DNA of 54,569 nucleotides from JALOAD01 sp023228995 [NCBI: Candidatus Muiribacterium halophilum] (GCA_023228995.1 JALOAD010000023.1:1-54569), one strand, 5' to 3'; shown: positions 44,281-53,159, counted from the stretch's first letter. The notes: a model not told the origin generated them from the sequence alone. Translations and numbers: made by a program.

Positions 44281-44957
44281 TAAAATATTTCCTTTAAATT
44301 TTTTATACTCTCGATTTTACAAAGTCTTTCATTATTATAATCTAATTCTTCATGTTCTAATTCCCATAAAGAATTTGAAGGTATATAAATTGCCTTCATA
44401 CCAGCTTCTAATGCTGGAATTATATCGGATTTAGGACTATTTCCAATCATCCATGTATTTTCTTCATCAAGATTGTATCTTGAAATAATATTTTTGTAAA
44501 CTTGAACATTTTTTCTTGTGGAAATTATAACTGATACAAAAAACTTTTCAATACAGCTTTCTTCAATTTTTTTCATCTGAACTGGATAATAACCTTTTGT
44601 TAGAATATAAAGTTTAATATTTTTATTATGTAAATAATTTATTATTTCTTCAACTCCATCAAATAAAACAGGAGGGTGTTCAAAAAGTTCATCGTGTTTA
44701 TTTTTAATTTTTTGAAATATATCATCAGATTTAATATTAAAATGTTTTAAAGTTTTTATCATAGATTGTATATAATAAAAATTACCAAATTCATGTCTTT
44801 TATAGCTTTGTTCATCAAAATCAAGTAAAACTTTACAACCTTGTTCTACATCAATATTATTTTCAACAAGTATTTTTTTAAAATAATCTGCAAATTCATT
44901 AAAAAAAAGTTGATTTTCCCATAAAGTATCATCAGCATCAAATATAATATTTTTCAT
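44280..44957 (-). CDS. HAD-superfamily hydrolase
   Basis: A 225-residue HAD phosphatase. Motif I FDADDTLWEN (nucleophile Asp in DxDxT), motif II ILTKGYYPVQ, motif III lysine in the NVQVYKNII region and motif IV MIGNSPKSDIIPALEAG are all present, with a helical cap between I and II. The substrate is probably a small phosphate ester or nucleotide; not assignable. It overlaps the upstream desulfidase gene by four bases. Confidence 0.88.
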   Translation of the reverse strand: MKNIIFDADDTLWENQLFFNEFADYFKKILVENNIDVEQGCKVLLDFDEQSYKRHEFGNFYYIQSMIKTLKHFNIKSDDIFQKIKNKHDELFEHPPVLFDGVEEIINYLHNKNIKLYILTKGYYPVQMKKIEESCIEKFFVSVIISTRKNVQVYKNIISRYNLDEENTWMIGNSPKSDIIPALEAGMKAIYIPSNSLWELEHEELDYNNERLCKIESIKNLKEIF

Positions 44958-46252
44958 TTTTTTAATCCAGATTTTAATTTATCAAGAAAAATATTTACAA
45001 TTTCATTATCAACCTGTTTCATACCATTTGAAGAGACTTTTTTAAGATTTTCAACAGTTTCTTCAATAGTTTTACCAATTATTCCATTATATTCATTAAC
45101 ATTACAACCATTTTTGGCAATAAGACCATAATAAGATGCTGCTGAAACTGCTGTTGCAAGCTTCAATGTGCATGAACCCTTAGCTCCATCACATATTACA
45201 CCAGTAACATCTCCAATAAGATTTGAAATTGAATTTTTAATTATTTCAATTGGATAATTTTCAAGATATGCTATTCCTGATGTAGCTCCAGAACCTGAAG
45301 CAACAACACAACCGCATATTGGAGATAATTTGCCTAATCTTTTTTTTATATATGCTGTTATAAGAAATGAAATAGCCATAGCTTTCTTTAATCTTCTATC
45401 ATTGTCCATATTTTTATATTTATAATAGCAGTATATTGGTAAAGATGCTGCAATACCTTGATTACCACTACCACATAATGTCATAACAGGAACATTTTCA
45501 CCACCCATTCTAGCATCACAAGCTGCTGCTGTATGAATCTTTATATAATTTTCAACAGAATGACAAATTTCTTCATTATTCCATAATTTATTTAATGTAT
45601 AACCTAATTTCAAACCACTAGGATTTTCAATACCAAATATTGAAGCATTAAAATTAGTTTTATAAACTTTTTCAGTAAGATCTAGTTCAGAATCTGACAG
45701 ATTTTCAGCAAAATCAATAAGATCATCTATATTCATATTAGAAATATAATCTTTAGAATTTAAATTATTATTAATATTTTGAGAATGTTCAATTAAAACT
45801 TTGTCATTGTGAATAAGTTTTGCAAGACCAAGATGATCATTTCTAATTATCACTTCTGCTTTTTCATTTTTTGTAGATTCAGCCAATACATGAATATAAA
45901 TTCCTGCAATTTTTTCATCAACATTTATACATATTATATTATTATCTATAAGTTTTTGAGCTTTATTCAATATAATATTATCAAAATCAGAAAAAATACT
46001 AAAATTTTTATCAGGTTCTGCTATATAATAACCCAAAGCACCTGCAAAAAGATTTCCTGTTTTTCCATTTGTTCCTGGAATTCCAGCACCAAAACCATTT
46101 TTAAAAATATTTCTATCAAGTGTTATTTCAAGTTTTGATAAATCAGATTTATTTAAGACTTTACCAATTTGAGAACAAGCCCATGCAACTGCAATAGGCT
46201 CAGTACAACCATAAGCTATTTTTAAATTATCATTAAAAAAATCCCTAAACAT
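44954..46252 (-). CDS. L-cysteine desulfidase family protein (YhaM/CyuA, UPF0597)
   Basis: A 432-residue Fe-S enzyme expected to degrade L-cysteine to pyruvate, ammonia and sulfide. Signatures are IAYGCTEPIAVAWACSQIG at the N-terminus, GAGIPGTNGKTGN, TLCGSGNQGIAASLPI, SPICGCVVASGSGATSG and GVICDGAKGSCTLKLATAVS. Cysteines in GCTEP, PICGC and GSC segments fit the [4Fe-4S] ligands of the serine-dehydratase-alpha fold. The ATG at 46252 has GAGGAT eight bases upstream; an ATG at 46267 overlaps that site. It heads an operon with a HAD phosphatase, an M19 dipeptidase and two unknown genes, suggesting amino-acid or dipeptide catabolism. Confidence 0.9.
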   Translation of the reverse strand: MFRDFFNDNLKIAYGCTEPIAVAWACSQIGKVLNKSDLSKLEITLDRNIFKNGFGAGIPGTNGKTGNLFAGALGYYIAEPDKNFSIFSDFDNIILNKAQKLIDNNIICINVDEKIAGIYIHVLAESTKNEKAEVIIRNDHLGLAKLIHNDKVLIEHSQNINNNLNSKDYISNMNIDDLIDFAENLSDSELDLTEKVYKTNFNASIFGIENPSGLKLGYTLNKLWNNEEICHSVENYIKIHTAAACDARMGGENVPVMTLCGSGNQGIAASLPIYCYYKYKNMDNDRRLKKAMAISFLITAYIKKRLGKLSPICGCVVASGSGATSGIAYLENYPIEIIKNSISNLIGDVTGVICDGAKGSCTLKLATAVSAASYYGLIAKNGCNVNEYNGIIGKTIEETVENLKKVSSNGMKQVDNEIVNIFLDKLKSGLKK

Positions 46253-46316
46253 TTTTATTATCCTCATTTTTTATAAATAATATAACAATATTTAGTCTTA
46301 AACGCAATTGAAAATA

Positions 46317-46344
46317 AAAAAAGCCTCTTTTTAGGAGGCTTTTA
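46317..46344 (-). terminator. Rho-independent terminator of the paralogous secreted-protein operon
   Basis: On the minus strand AAAGCCTC, a seven-base loop, GAGGCTTT and a T run. It lies about 27 bp after the stop of the second paralogue and ends that transcript before the desulfidase gene. Confidence 0.85.
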
Positions 46345-46370
46345 TTTAATTTAATTATTAAAAATATAAA

Positions 46371-47252
46371 TTATAAATTCATTAACAATTCTGGAGCATA
46401 TATTGCATCTGTAACTGCTGGGAATTCTTTGTATAAGAAGCATGTTCCAGCATATTCCCATTTAAATTCCATAGCATTACCTAACCATGTCCAAAAAGAA
46501 TCTTTAGCTTTAAAAAGTTCAAATGTCACTTTTTTCTTTTCATACATAAGCATTGCTTTTGTTTCAACTTTTGTTTTAACTTCAAATTCCACCTGAGCAA
46601 ACTCTTTAAGCTGACCATTTACATTAAACATAGCTTTACCGGTAATTTTAAAACCCTGTAAATTACCACCAGCTCCACCTTCCTGCGAAATCTGAGTTGC
46701 CATACTCATTTCTACATAATATTTATACTTTTTGTTTTCTTCAAGTGTTCTTTTTTCTTCTTTCCAGAAATTCTGAACATGAACAGATTTTAATTCTCTA
46801 CCTAATCTATAAAGATAATTAGGATCAGTATAACCATAACCTGGTATATAAATAACTTCTGATCTTTCACTGTTATCAACAAGTTTCAGTTCTGAAAGAG
46901 GAATTATTATTTCTTGTTCAATAACAGATCTTGTATAAGGATCAATCCATTCAAGTTCTGCAAAAAAATTATTTAACTCTATCTGATTACTTTTAAAATA
47001 CAAATCAAAAACATAAGCTCTTAATTCTTCAACTGAATCTTTAAGTTCAGCATATTTGTCTGCATTGACATCTTCATTAGATATATCAGAAGCAATCTCA
47101 AGATTTTTAAACATAATATCTGATAATACAACCTGAACATCCATATTATTGGTATAAACACCATTATCTAAATTTTTTTCAGCATAAGATGTCATACTTA
47201 GAATCAGCATTGCAATTATCATTACTGGGATTAACTTAAATTTGTTTTTCAT
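46371..47252 (-). CDS. Secreted protein, paralogue B of a tandem pair, unknown
   Basis: A 293-residue exported protein: signal peptide about 1-24 (ending TSYAEKN). Helical N-terminal half, then a region shared with the next gene, with the pattern IPGYGYTDPNYLYRLGRELK, WKEEKRTLEENKKYKYYVEM and GFKITGKAMFNVNGQLKEF, and a final GTCFLYKEFP motif. The C-terminal half is a beta-rich domain. Glycines in EGGAGGNLQG replace the Ala-rich loop of its sister. No known family. The ATG at 47252 has GGAGGAAG just upstream. It follows paralogue A by 20 bp and ends at a strong terminator. Confidence 0.75.
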   Translation of the reverse strand: MKNKFKLIPVMIIAMLILSMTSYAEKNLDNGVYTNNMDVQVVLSDIMFKNLEIASDISNEDVNADKYAELKDSVEELRAYVFDLYFKSNQIELNNFFAELEWIDPYTRSVIEQEIIIPLSELKLVDNSERSEVIYIPGYGYTDPNYLYRLGRELKSVHVQNFWKEEKRTLEENKKYKYYVEMSMATQISQEGGAGGNLQGFKITGKAMFNVNGQLKEFAQVEFEVKTKVETKAMLMYEKKKVTFELFKAKDSFWTWLGNAMEFKWEYAGTCFLYKEFPAVTDAIYAPELLMNL

Positions 47253-47272
47253 ACAACTTCCTCCCATTTTAA

Positions 47273-48073
47273 TTAAAATACTTGTCCAGGTTCAAGAATT
47301 ATTTCAGTATTTGATGGAAATTCTTTATAAAGATAGCATGTACCATCTTTTACCCAATTTGAAGTATCTTTTTTAGTTTTATAAACTTCAAACCAAACCT
47401 GTCTTTTTTCGTATAAAAGAAGTGTTTCAGTTTCAACAGTTTCTTTAGTAATCATTTCAACTTCTGAGAATTTTTCAAGTTTTCCATTAACTTTAAAATG
47501 AGCTTCTCCAGTTATTTTAAAAGCTGCAACATTAGCACTAGCGCCAATATTTGCTCCTATTTCGCCAGAAATTTCCATTTTTACATAAAATTTATAAGTT
47601 TTACCATTTTCAATTCTTCTTTTTTCTTTTTTCCAATACGACTGTGAAAATTCAGATTTAACTTCTTTACCAAGTTTATATGAATAATCAGAATCAGTAT
47701 AACCATAACCTGGAAGATACTGTTCTCCACCTCTAATTGCTTCATACTCTTTAAGTACAGATATTATCTGACTATAAACAAAGTTTTTTGAATCAACATC
47801 AAGTTTTTCAAATTCCTTTACTAAAATTTTAATGCTATCAATATCATTATTTCTGTAAAATTCAATCATTTCATCAAGAAATTTTTCCACTTCTTTACTA
47901 AGCAACATATATTTTTCAATATATGAACTATCTTCTGCAATAAGATTATTAACTTCCCACTTTTGAGCAATTATTTTATGAAGTTCCATTTGAATATCAT
48001 AACCTTCAGCTTTTACTGTCACACTAAATACCATAAGGAACATTAACATTCCAATAAGTAGTTTTCTACTCAT
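47273..48073 (-). CDS. Secreted protein, paralogue A of a tandem pair, unknown
   Basis: A 266-residue exported protein with a signal peptide (1-22, ending TVKAEG). The C-terminal two thirds align with the downstream gene across LPGYGYTDSDYSYKLGKEVK, YWKKEKRRIENGKTYKFYVK, AAFKITGEAHFKVNGKLEKF and GTCYLYKEFP, so the pair arose by duplication; the helical N-terminal parts have diverged more. The two probably work together, perhaps as a heteromer or with different partners. The ATG at 48073 is set by GGGGGAG three bases upstream. A good promoter precedes it. Confidence 0.75.
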   Translation of the reverse strand: MSRKLLIGMLMFLMVFSVTVKAEGYDIQMELHKIIAQKWEVNNLIAEDSSYIEKYMLLSKEVEKFLDEMIEFYRNNDIDSIKILVKEFEKLDVDSKNFVYSQIISVLKEYEAIRGGEQYLPGYGYTDSDYSYKLGKEVKSEFSQSYWKKEKRRIENGKTYKFYVKMEISGEIGANIGASANVAAFKITGEAHFKVNGKLEKFSEVEMITKETVETETLLLYEKRQVWFEVYKTKKDTSNWVKDGTCYLYKEFPSNTEIILEPGQVF

Positions 48074-48104
48074 ATACTCCCCCATTTTAAATTTGATTAC
48101 CATT

Positions 48105-48133
48105 ATTATAAATGGTATTTTAGAGAATGTGAA
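48105..48133 (-). promoter_or_regulatory. Promoter of the paralogous pair
   Basis: On the minus strand TTCACA (48128-48133), 17-bp spacer, TATAAT (48105-48110). Predicted start near 48098, with a 25-nt leader carrying a strong Shine-Dalgarno. Confidence 0.6.
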
Positions 48134-48159
48134 GTACTTTTTATTTTTAGGAGATTAAT

Positions 48160-49314
48160 ATGTTAAATAAAAACATAATTAAACTTGGAATATACATAAC
48201 AATCATGTTATTATTATTTTTTATTTCTCAATCAAAATCAAACTCTAAAGCTATATTGAAAGATTTCTCAACAGAAAAAAACTTTTTATGTAAATACTTT
48301 GAAATTGATAATATAAATATAAAAACAACTGAAAATAAAAATTTATATATTTATTATTCTAAAGAAAATAAAATTACCGGTCACTTCTTAACCACAAAAT
48401 TTTTACAAAATAAAAAAAATGGATATGGCGGAAATTTGGATTTTTTATTTATATTAGATAATAATATGAATATTATAAAATTTTTTTTATATACAAACAA
48501 GGAAACTCCTGCTTTTATCAATATGCTTAAAATAAAAAAATTTTTTAATAACTGGGATAATTTATCCTTAACAAAAGCACATGAAAAAAAAGTAGATACA
48601 ATAACCGGAGCAACTATTTCAACAAATTCAATAATACAAAACTCTCAAAAATTATTTTTAGAATTAAATCAAATCGAAATCAAACCTATAAAATCGACCA
48701 TAGATTATAAAGAAACAACTTTTATATTTTTATTTTTAATACTGTTTTTTATGTCTTTTTTGGAATTTTATAAAAGTTCAAAAAAAAGAAGAAATTTTTT
48801 AATGTTTTTTTCAATTATATTTGCAGGATTTATTATCAAAAAAATGCTTTCAATTTCTTTTATATTTAATCGAATATCTCAAGATTATTTTTTATGGGAA
48901 TTTAATTCTGATAATATATTAAATTTAATATTATTTATAGTTTTCATAATTTCATTATATATAAGTACATTTAAAAAAAGAAATTATTATTGCTATTATT
49001 TTTGTCCTTATGGTTTTTTACAAGAACTTTTTTCAAAAATTAAAATCAAAAAACTTACAATACCCCATATTTTCAATAATATTTTCAAAATTGTAAGACC
49101 AATATTTTTAATTTTTTTGATTGCTTTATTGTTTTTTGATTATTCACAATATACAGACTTGTTTGAAGTGTTTTCAGCATTTAGCTTTATAAATACAGCA
49201 AATTCAGCGAAAATCTTATTTATATTATTTCTATTAATTTCAATTATAATACCAAGATTTTATTGTAGATATTTATGCCCTACAGGATACATTTTTGAGT
49301 TTTTAAAAAAATAA
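48160..49314 (+). CDS. NosR/PceC-like membrane flavoprotein (FMN-binding domain plus NapH-type Cys motifs)
   Basis: A 384-residue membrane protein. TM1 about 7-23; a periplasmic FMN-binding domain (about 45-175) with the flavinylation motif DTITGATIST (covalent FMN on Thr, as in RnfG/NqrC/NosR); then five or six TM helices, with two polyferredoxin-like motifs CYYFCPYGF (about 284-292) and CRYLCPTGY near the C-terminus. The same order is found in NosR and PceC, which move electrons across the membrane. No nos or reductive-dehalogenase genes are present, so the partner is unknown. AGGAG precedes the ATG. The last 35 bp overlap the convergent yigZ gene. Confidence 0.82.
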   Translation: MLNKNIIKLGIYITIMLLLFFISQSKSNSKAILKDFSTEKNFLCKYFEIDNINIKTTENKNLYIYYSKENKITGHFLTTKFLQNKKNGYGGNLDFLFILDNNMNIIKFFLYTNKETPAFINMLKIKKFFNNWDNLSLTKAHEKKVDTITGATISTNSIIQNSQKLFLELNQIEIKPIKSTIDYKETTFIFLFLILFFMSFLEFYKSSKKRRNFLMFFSIIFAGFIIKKMLSISFIFNRISQDYFLWEFNSDNILNLILFIVFIISLYISTFKKRNYYCYYFCPYGFLQELFSKIKIKKLTIPHIFNNIFKIVRPIFLIFLIALLFFDYSQYTDLFEVFSAFSFINTANSAKILFILFLLISIIIPRFYCRYLCPTGYIFEFLKK

Positions 49315-49906
49315 TATTGTCATTTGATATTTCAATTAAAGCTTTTTTTATATTTTCACTTTTTATTAAATCAATATTAAACTTAATTTCAACTTTATCA
49401 GTAAATATTTCTTCAATTATATCAGCATTAAAATTTTCAAGAGTTTTTTTAATACTATCATAAAAGCTATAATCACAATAAACAGTATATTTTTCAATAT
49501 CTTTAATTTCTCTTAATACTAGTTTTTCAAAACAACCTTTAGCACTATCAGTATAAGCTCTAACAAGTCCACCAGTACCAAGTTTAATACCACCAAAATA
49601 TCTTACAACAGTTATAATAACATTGGAAACATTACTCTTTTGAATAATATTTAACACAGGTTTTCCAGCAGTATGAGAAGGTTCTCCGTCGTCGCTCATG
49701 CCACATGTCTCACTATTAGGCTTTCCTATTCTAAATCCGTGGACAACATGAGTATATCCTTTATGAGCTTGTTTTTCTTGTTTGATAATATCTCTGACTA
49801 TCAATGTATTGTCAACAAATTGAGCTTTTGCAATAAAAATTGATTTTTTAACATTTAATTCAAATATTGAAATATTTACCGGAATAAAATATGACTCTAT
49901 GGACAT
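49280..49906 (-). CDS. yigZ: YigZ/IMPACT-family protein
   Basis: A 208-residue cytosolic protein of the YigZ (UPF0029, IMPACT) family: N-terminal domain with KSIFIAKAQFVDN, AHKGYTHVVHGFRIG, the signature SDDGEPSHTAGKPVLNII and VVRYFGGIKLGTGGLVRAYT, and a C-terminal ferredoxin-like domain. Bacterial members are linked to translation or to nucleotide binding, without a fixed biochemical role. The ATG follows the oligopeptide-binding-protein stop with no gap. Its 3' end overlaps the convergent NosR-like gene by 35 bp. Confidence 0.93.
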   Translation of the reverse strand: MSIESYFIPVNISIFELNVKKSIFIAKAQFVDNTLIVRDIIKQEKQAHKGYTHVVHGFRIGKPNSETCGMSDDGEPSHTAGKPVLNIIQKSNVSNVIITVVRYFGGIKLGTGGLVRAYTDSAKGCFEKLVLREIKDIEKYTVYCDYSFYDSIKKTLENFNADIIEEIFTDKVEIKFNIDLIKSENIKKALIEISNDNIIFLKTQKCIL

Positions 49907-51748
49907 TTATTTATATTTAACCTCATCTTCTGGAACATACCATTCTCTAATACTGTTAAAAGTTCCATACGATGTGGGAAAAACACCTTTTATTCGTTTA
50001 TGTATTATCGCAATAATATCATCAGCAAACATAAATGTACAAGGTTGTTCTCTATACAATATTTTATGAATTTCTCTAGTAATCTCACCTAATTTATCTC
50101 TATTCATCTCATATCTTGAATTTTCAAGAAGTAAATCAACTGTTTCATTTGAATATCTCATAACATTAGCATGAATTCCACTTTTTTCTGGCCACATTGC
50201 AGAATGAAAATTCGAATACATAGAAGGATAAGCATTATAAATCCAACCAGCAAAAAAAGCTTCAACTCCGTTATTTTTAATTCTATCTTTAGAATCATGA
50301 AAATTATCATTAAATATTTCACATCTTATACCATTATTTTCCCAATAACTTTTAATCATATTAACAACAAGGACAAATTCTTCTACAGCTGAATTAGTAG
50401 TAATTCTAATTAATAACTCTTTACCATCTTTTTCAAAAAAACCTTTTTTATTTTTTATATATCCTTCTTCTAAAAGTAACTGTCGAGAATGCTCAGGCAA
50501 ATATTCAAGAGGAGCAATAGTTTCATCATAATAACTACTTTTCCAAACAAAAGGACCAGTTATCCTTTTAGCATTTCCATAATAAATATTTTCAATTATC
50601 TCATTAACATTAATACTATATGACAAAGCTTTTCTCACATTAATATTATCAAGAGGTTTTATTGAATTATTATAGCCAACATAAAGACCTGTAGTTACCC
50701 AAGGCATTTTATGAACAACAAATCTTTCATTCAAACCACCAATATCTTTATAATTCTTATACTGATCAAAAGTAAATTCCATATAATCCAACTCTTCATT
50801 CATAAGTTTTACAAATTGCTGGGATTTATCAGGAATTACTTTAAATACAACTCTTGAAAAATATGGCTTTTTATAATAATAATCCTCATTTCTTTTAAGA
50901 ATTATATATTCATCCTGTTTCCAATCCTGAAATACAAATGGACCAGTACCAACAGGTCGTAAACCAAATGCTTTGTCAGATATAGATTTATCTTTTAAAA
51001 TATGAAAAGGATAAATATTATATTCAAGCAAAGATATCATATCCATTCCAGGTCTATAAAGGTCGATTGTCAAACCATATCTTCCATCGGTATCAACGCT
51101 TTTAACATTATAAATCTGACTGTTTTTTCTAACACCAGTCCCTATATATTGAGAAAAAGTAAATTTAGCATCATGTGAAGTAAAAGCTTTACCATCATGC
51201 CATAAAACATTTTCTTTAATTTTAATTTTAATTTTATGAGGATAATTAACAAGATCAATATGTTCATATAAATCAAACCATTTTTGTTTTTCATCTTCAG
51301 ATATTTCTGAATTATACTGCACATAAGCAAAGATATGATTATCTCCCGCCCAATGCTCTAATTTTTCAATTTGTTTTACATTTGCAAAAGATGATTTATT
51401 TTCATTATATTTCTTTTGAAAATCATTATAATAATCTGTTCCATCATTTTCAAAACTCAAATACAAACCCTTTCTATCGATTATTATCTCATGAGAATCT
51501 CCAAGAACTGGCTCGATTTCTCCATCATTTCTCATATTAAACAAAGGTTCAATAATAAGTCTGCTTATATTCCTTGAACCATAATGAAAATCTGTATGAG
51601 GAGTTAATCCAGAAGGATTTACATTTATTGCACGAACAAAAAAATCACCATAATTCTTTTGCTCTGTTTTTTTTGTATCAGCCTTTTCACAACCTAAGAA
51701 TATAAAACATAAAAAAATTGCACTGATTAATAGATATATTCTTCTCAT
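49907..51748 (-). CDS. Oligopeptide ABC transporter substrate-binding lipoprotein (OppA/DppA family)
   Basis: A 613-residue binding lipoprotein (lipobox FLGC, acylated Cys about 20). The SBP_bac_5 pattern is visible: GLTPHTDFHYGSRNISRLIIEPL near the N-terminus, WHDGKAFTSHDAKFTFSQY, GTGPFVFQDWKQDEYIILKR, NVRKALSYSINVNEI and FAGWIYNAYPSM. It should bind peptides, or possibly nickel or sugars as some relatives do, for an ABC importer; no permease or ATPase genes are adjacent. The ATG lies six bases after a promoter -10 box and has no ribosome site, so it is predicted leaderless. Confidence 0.9.
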   Translation of the reverse strand: MRRIYLLISAIFLCFIFLGCEKADTKKTEQKNYGDFFVRAINVNPSGLTPHTDFHYGSRNISRLIIEPLFNMRNDGEIEPVLGDSHEIIIDRKGLYLSFENDGTDYYNDFQKKYNENKSSFANVKQIEKLEHWAGDNHIFAYVQYNSEISEDEKQKWFDLYEHIDLVNYPHKIKIKIKENVLWHDGKAFTSHDAKFTFSQYIGTGVRKNSQIYNVKSVDTDGRYGLTIDLYRPGMDMISLLEYNIYPFHILKDKSISDKAFGLRPVGTGPFVFQDWKQDEYIILKRNEDYYYKKPYFSRVVFKVIPDKSQQFVKLMNEELDYMEFTFDQYKNYKDIGGLNERFVVHKMPWVTTGLYVGYNNSIKPLDNINVRKALSYSINVNEIIENIYYGNAKRITGPFVWKSSYYDETIAPLEYLPEHSRQLLLEEGYIKNKKGFFEKDGKELLIRITTNSAVEEFVLVVNMIKSYWENNGIRCEIFNDNFHDSKDRIKNNGVEAFFAGWIYNAYPSMYSNFHSAMWPEKSGIHANVMRYSNETVDLLLENSRYEMNRDKLGEITREIHKILYREQPCTFMFADDIIAIIHKRIKGVFPTSYGTFNSIREWYVPEDEVKYK

Positions 51749-51754
51749 AATAGA

Positions 51755-51783
51755 ATTTTACCATTGTATAGATTTTTTTTCAA
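51755..51783 (-). promoter_or_regulatory. Promoter for a leaderless binding-protein mRNA
   Basis: On the minus strand TTGAAA (51778-51783), 17-bp spacer, TAAAAT (51755-51760), then six bases to the ATG at 51748. The geometry is identical to that at the MATE and prmA genes. Confidence 0.6.
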
Positions 51784-51821
51784 TTTTTCATTTTTTATAT
51801 TTTTTAACAGCCTCGAACATT

Positions 51822-51851
51822 TTGACAATCCCAATTACTTTTAATTATGTT
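51822..51851 (+). promoter_or_regulatory. Candidate promoter of msrA
   Basis: TTGACA (51822-51827), 18-bp spacer and TATGTT (51846-51851). The -35 box is perfect and the -10 matches four of six. GGAGG stands five bases before the ATG at 51894. Confidence 0.4.
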
Positions 51852-51893
51852 AATATGATAAGTAATTTATGAGAGATTTTTAATGGAGGATTT

Positions 51894-52364
51894 ATGAAAA
51901 ATATTTTTTTAGCAGCCGGCTGTTTTTGGGGGGTTGAACATAAATTTTCAAACCTTAAAGGAGTAATTGATACACAAGTAGGTTATATGGGTGGTTCTCT
52001 TGAAAATCCTAAATATGATGATGTATGCACAGATACAACAAATCATGCAGAAATTGTAAAAATTAAATATAATGAAAATATAATTTCAACTGAAAAAATT
52101 TTAAATTATTTTTTTGATATACATAATCCAACCCAAAAAAACAGACAAGGACCTAATATTGGAACTCAATACAGAAGTATAATATTTTACACAGAAGAAG
52201 AACAAAAAATTATCGCTCAAGAAATAATTGCAAAACTTGACAGCTCAGGAAAATACAAAAACTACATAGAAACCGAAGTAATTAAACAACAAACTTTTTG
52301 GAAAGCAGAAGAATATCATCAAAAATACCTTCAAAAAAAAGGAGCTAATTCCTGTAATATTTAA
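51894..52364 (+). CDS. msrA: Peptide methionine-S-sulfoxide reductase MsrA
   Basis: A 156-residue repair enzyme reducing methionine-S-sulfoxide. The active-site Cys is in AAGCFWGVEH (residue 10), followed by the typical VGYMGGSLENPKYDDVC, NHAEIVKIKYN, FFDIHNPTQKNRQGPNIGTQYRS and FWKAEEYHQKYLQKK segments. A possible resolving Cys is near the C-terminus (NSCNI). GGAGG precedes the ATG. Stand-alone gene; no msrB alongside. Confidence 0.96.
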   Translation: MKNIFLAAGCFWGVEHKFSNLKGVIDTQVGYMGGSLENPKYDDVCTDTTNHAEIVKIKYNENIISTEKILNYFFDIHNPTQKNRQGPNIGTQYRSIIFYTEEEQKIIAQEIIAKLDSSGKYKNYIETEVIKQQTFWKAEEYHQKYLQKKGANSCNI

Positions 52365-52373
52365 TAACAATAA

Positions 52374-53126
52374 TCAATGCAAACCATATTTTTTTAAAAT
52401 ATCTTCCATAATATCAGATGATTTCAAATCATCAAGAATTTTATCAATTTCTTCAACACTAATTGAAGAATTATCTTTTACAATTATAGTATGATTGTAT
52501 TCTTGATCAAACTTTTCAGAAACAAGGATTCTAAGACTAATTTCAGGGTTATCATGAAGATATTTTAAAATAAATGATTTTGTAACAATCGCAATATCAG
52601 CCTTTTTATTAACAACCGATAGAATATTATCAGAATGACTTTTGGTCATACGAGCATTATAATTTGATTTAAGGTAATTTTCATCAGTAATAAAATCAGC
52701 AAACTGATAATGATAACCCGAAACACCTAATAATAATTTACCGTCAAGATTATTAAAATAAATCTGATTTTTTCCATCTTCAGCATTAGTAATATAAACC
52801 TCACCACCCTTTAAAAAAACTTTTGAAGCTTGTACAGCATAATCTGACCATTCCCAAAGAATATTTTCAAAAAAAATAATATCATATTTGCCTAAAAACA
52901 TATCTTTATACCGGTTTTTAGAACTTGTTAAAACAAATTCAAATTGATATTTTTTTTGAATATTATTCATACCATCAATAATATCACAGGTTAAACCTAC
53001 AACCTCACCTGTTTTGCTCATCTCAATAAAAGGAGGAAATATATATCCACCAACTTTAACAATAATGCTTGAATGACTAATAATAGAAAAAGAAATAATC
53101 ATAAAAATCAGTATGTTTTTTTTCAT
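52374..53126 (-). CDS. Periplasmic amino-acid-type solute-binding protein (SBP_bac_3)
   Basis: A 250-residue exported binding protein: signal peptide at 1-19 (ending ISHSS), then the type II periplasmic fold (IFPPFIEMSKTGEVVGLTCD at the N-terminus, YDIIFFENILWEWSDYA and NKKADIAIVTKSFILKYL). Ligand-contact residues look atypical (FPPF in place of the usual YPPF). It may bind amino acids for an ABC importer, but no transporter genes are nearby, so a stand-alone sensing role is possible. GAGG precedes the ATG. It converges with msrA, nine bases away. Confidence 0.82.
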   Translation of the reverse strand: MKKNILIFMIISFSIISHSSIIVKVGGYIFPPFIEMSKTGEVVGLTCDIIDGMNNIQKKYQFEFVLTSSKNRYKDMFLGKYDIIFFENILWEWSDYAVQASKVFLKGGEVYITNAEDGKNQIYFNNLDGKLLLGVSGYHYQFADFITDENYLKSNYNARMTKSHSDNILSVVNKKADIAIVTKSFILKYLHDNPEISLRILVSEKFDQEYNHTIIVKDNSSISVEEIDKILDDLKSSDIMEDILKKYGLH

Positions 53127-53159
53127 TTAAAACCTCAAAAATACATTTTTTTAATTTAA

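Noticed and set aside
48160-49314. Denitrification regulator NosR proper
   Set aside because: The protein is much shorter than NosR and no nosZ/nosD/F/Y genes are adjacent; only the domain architecture is shared.
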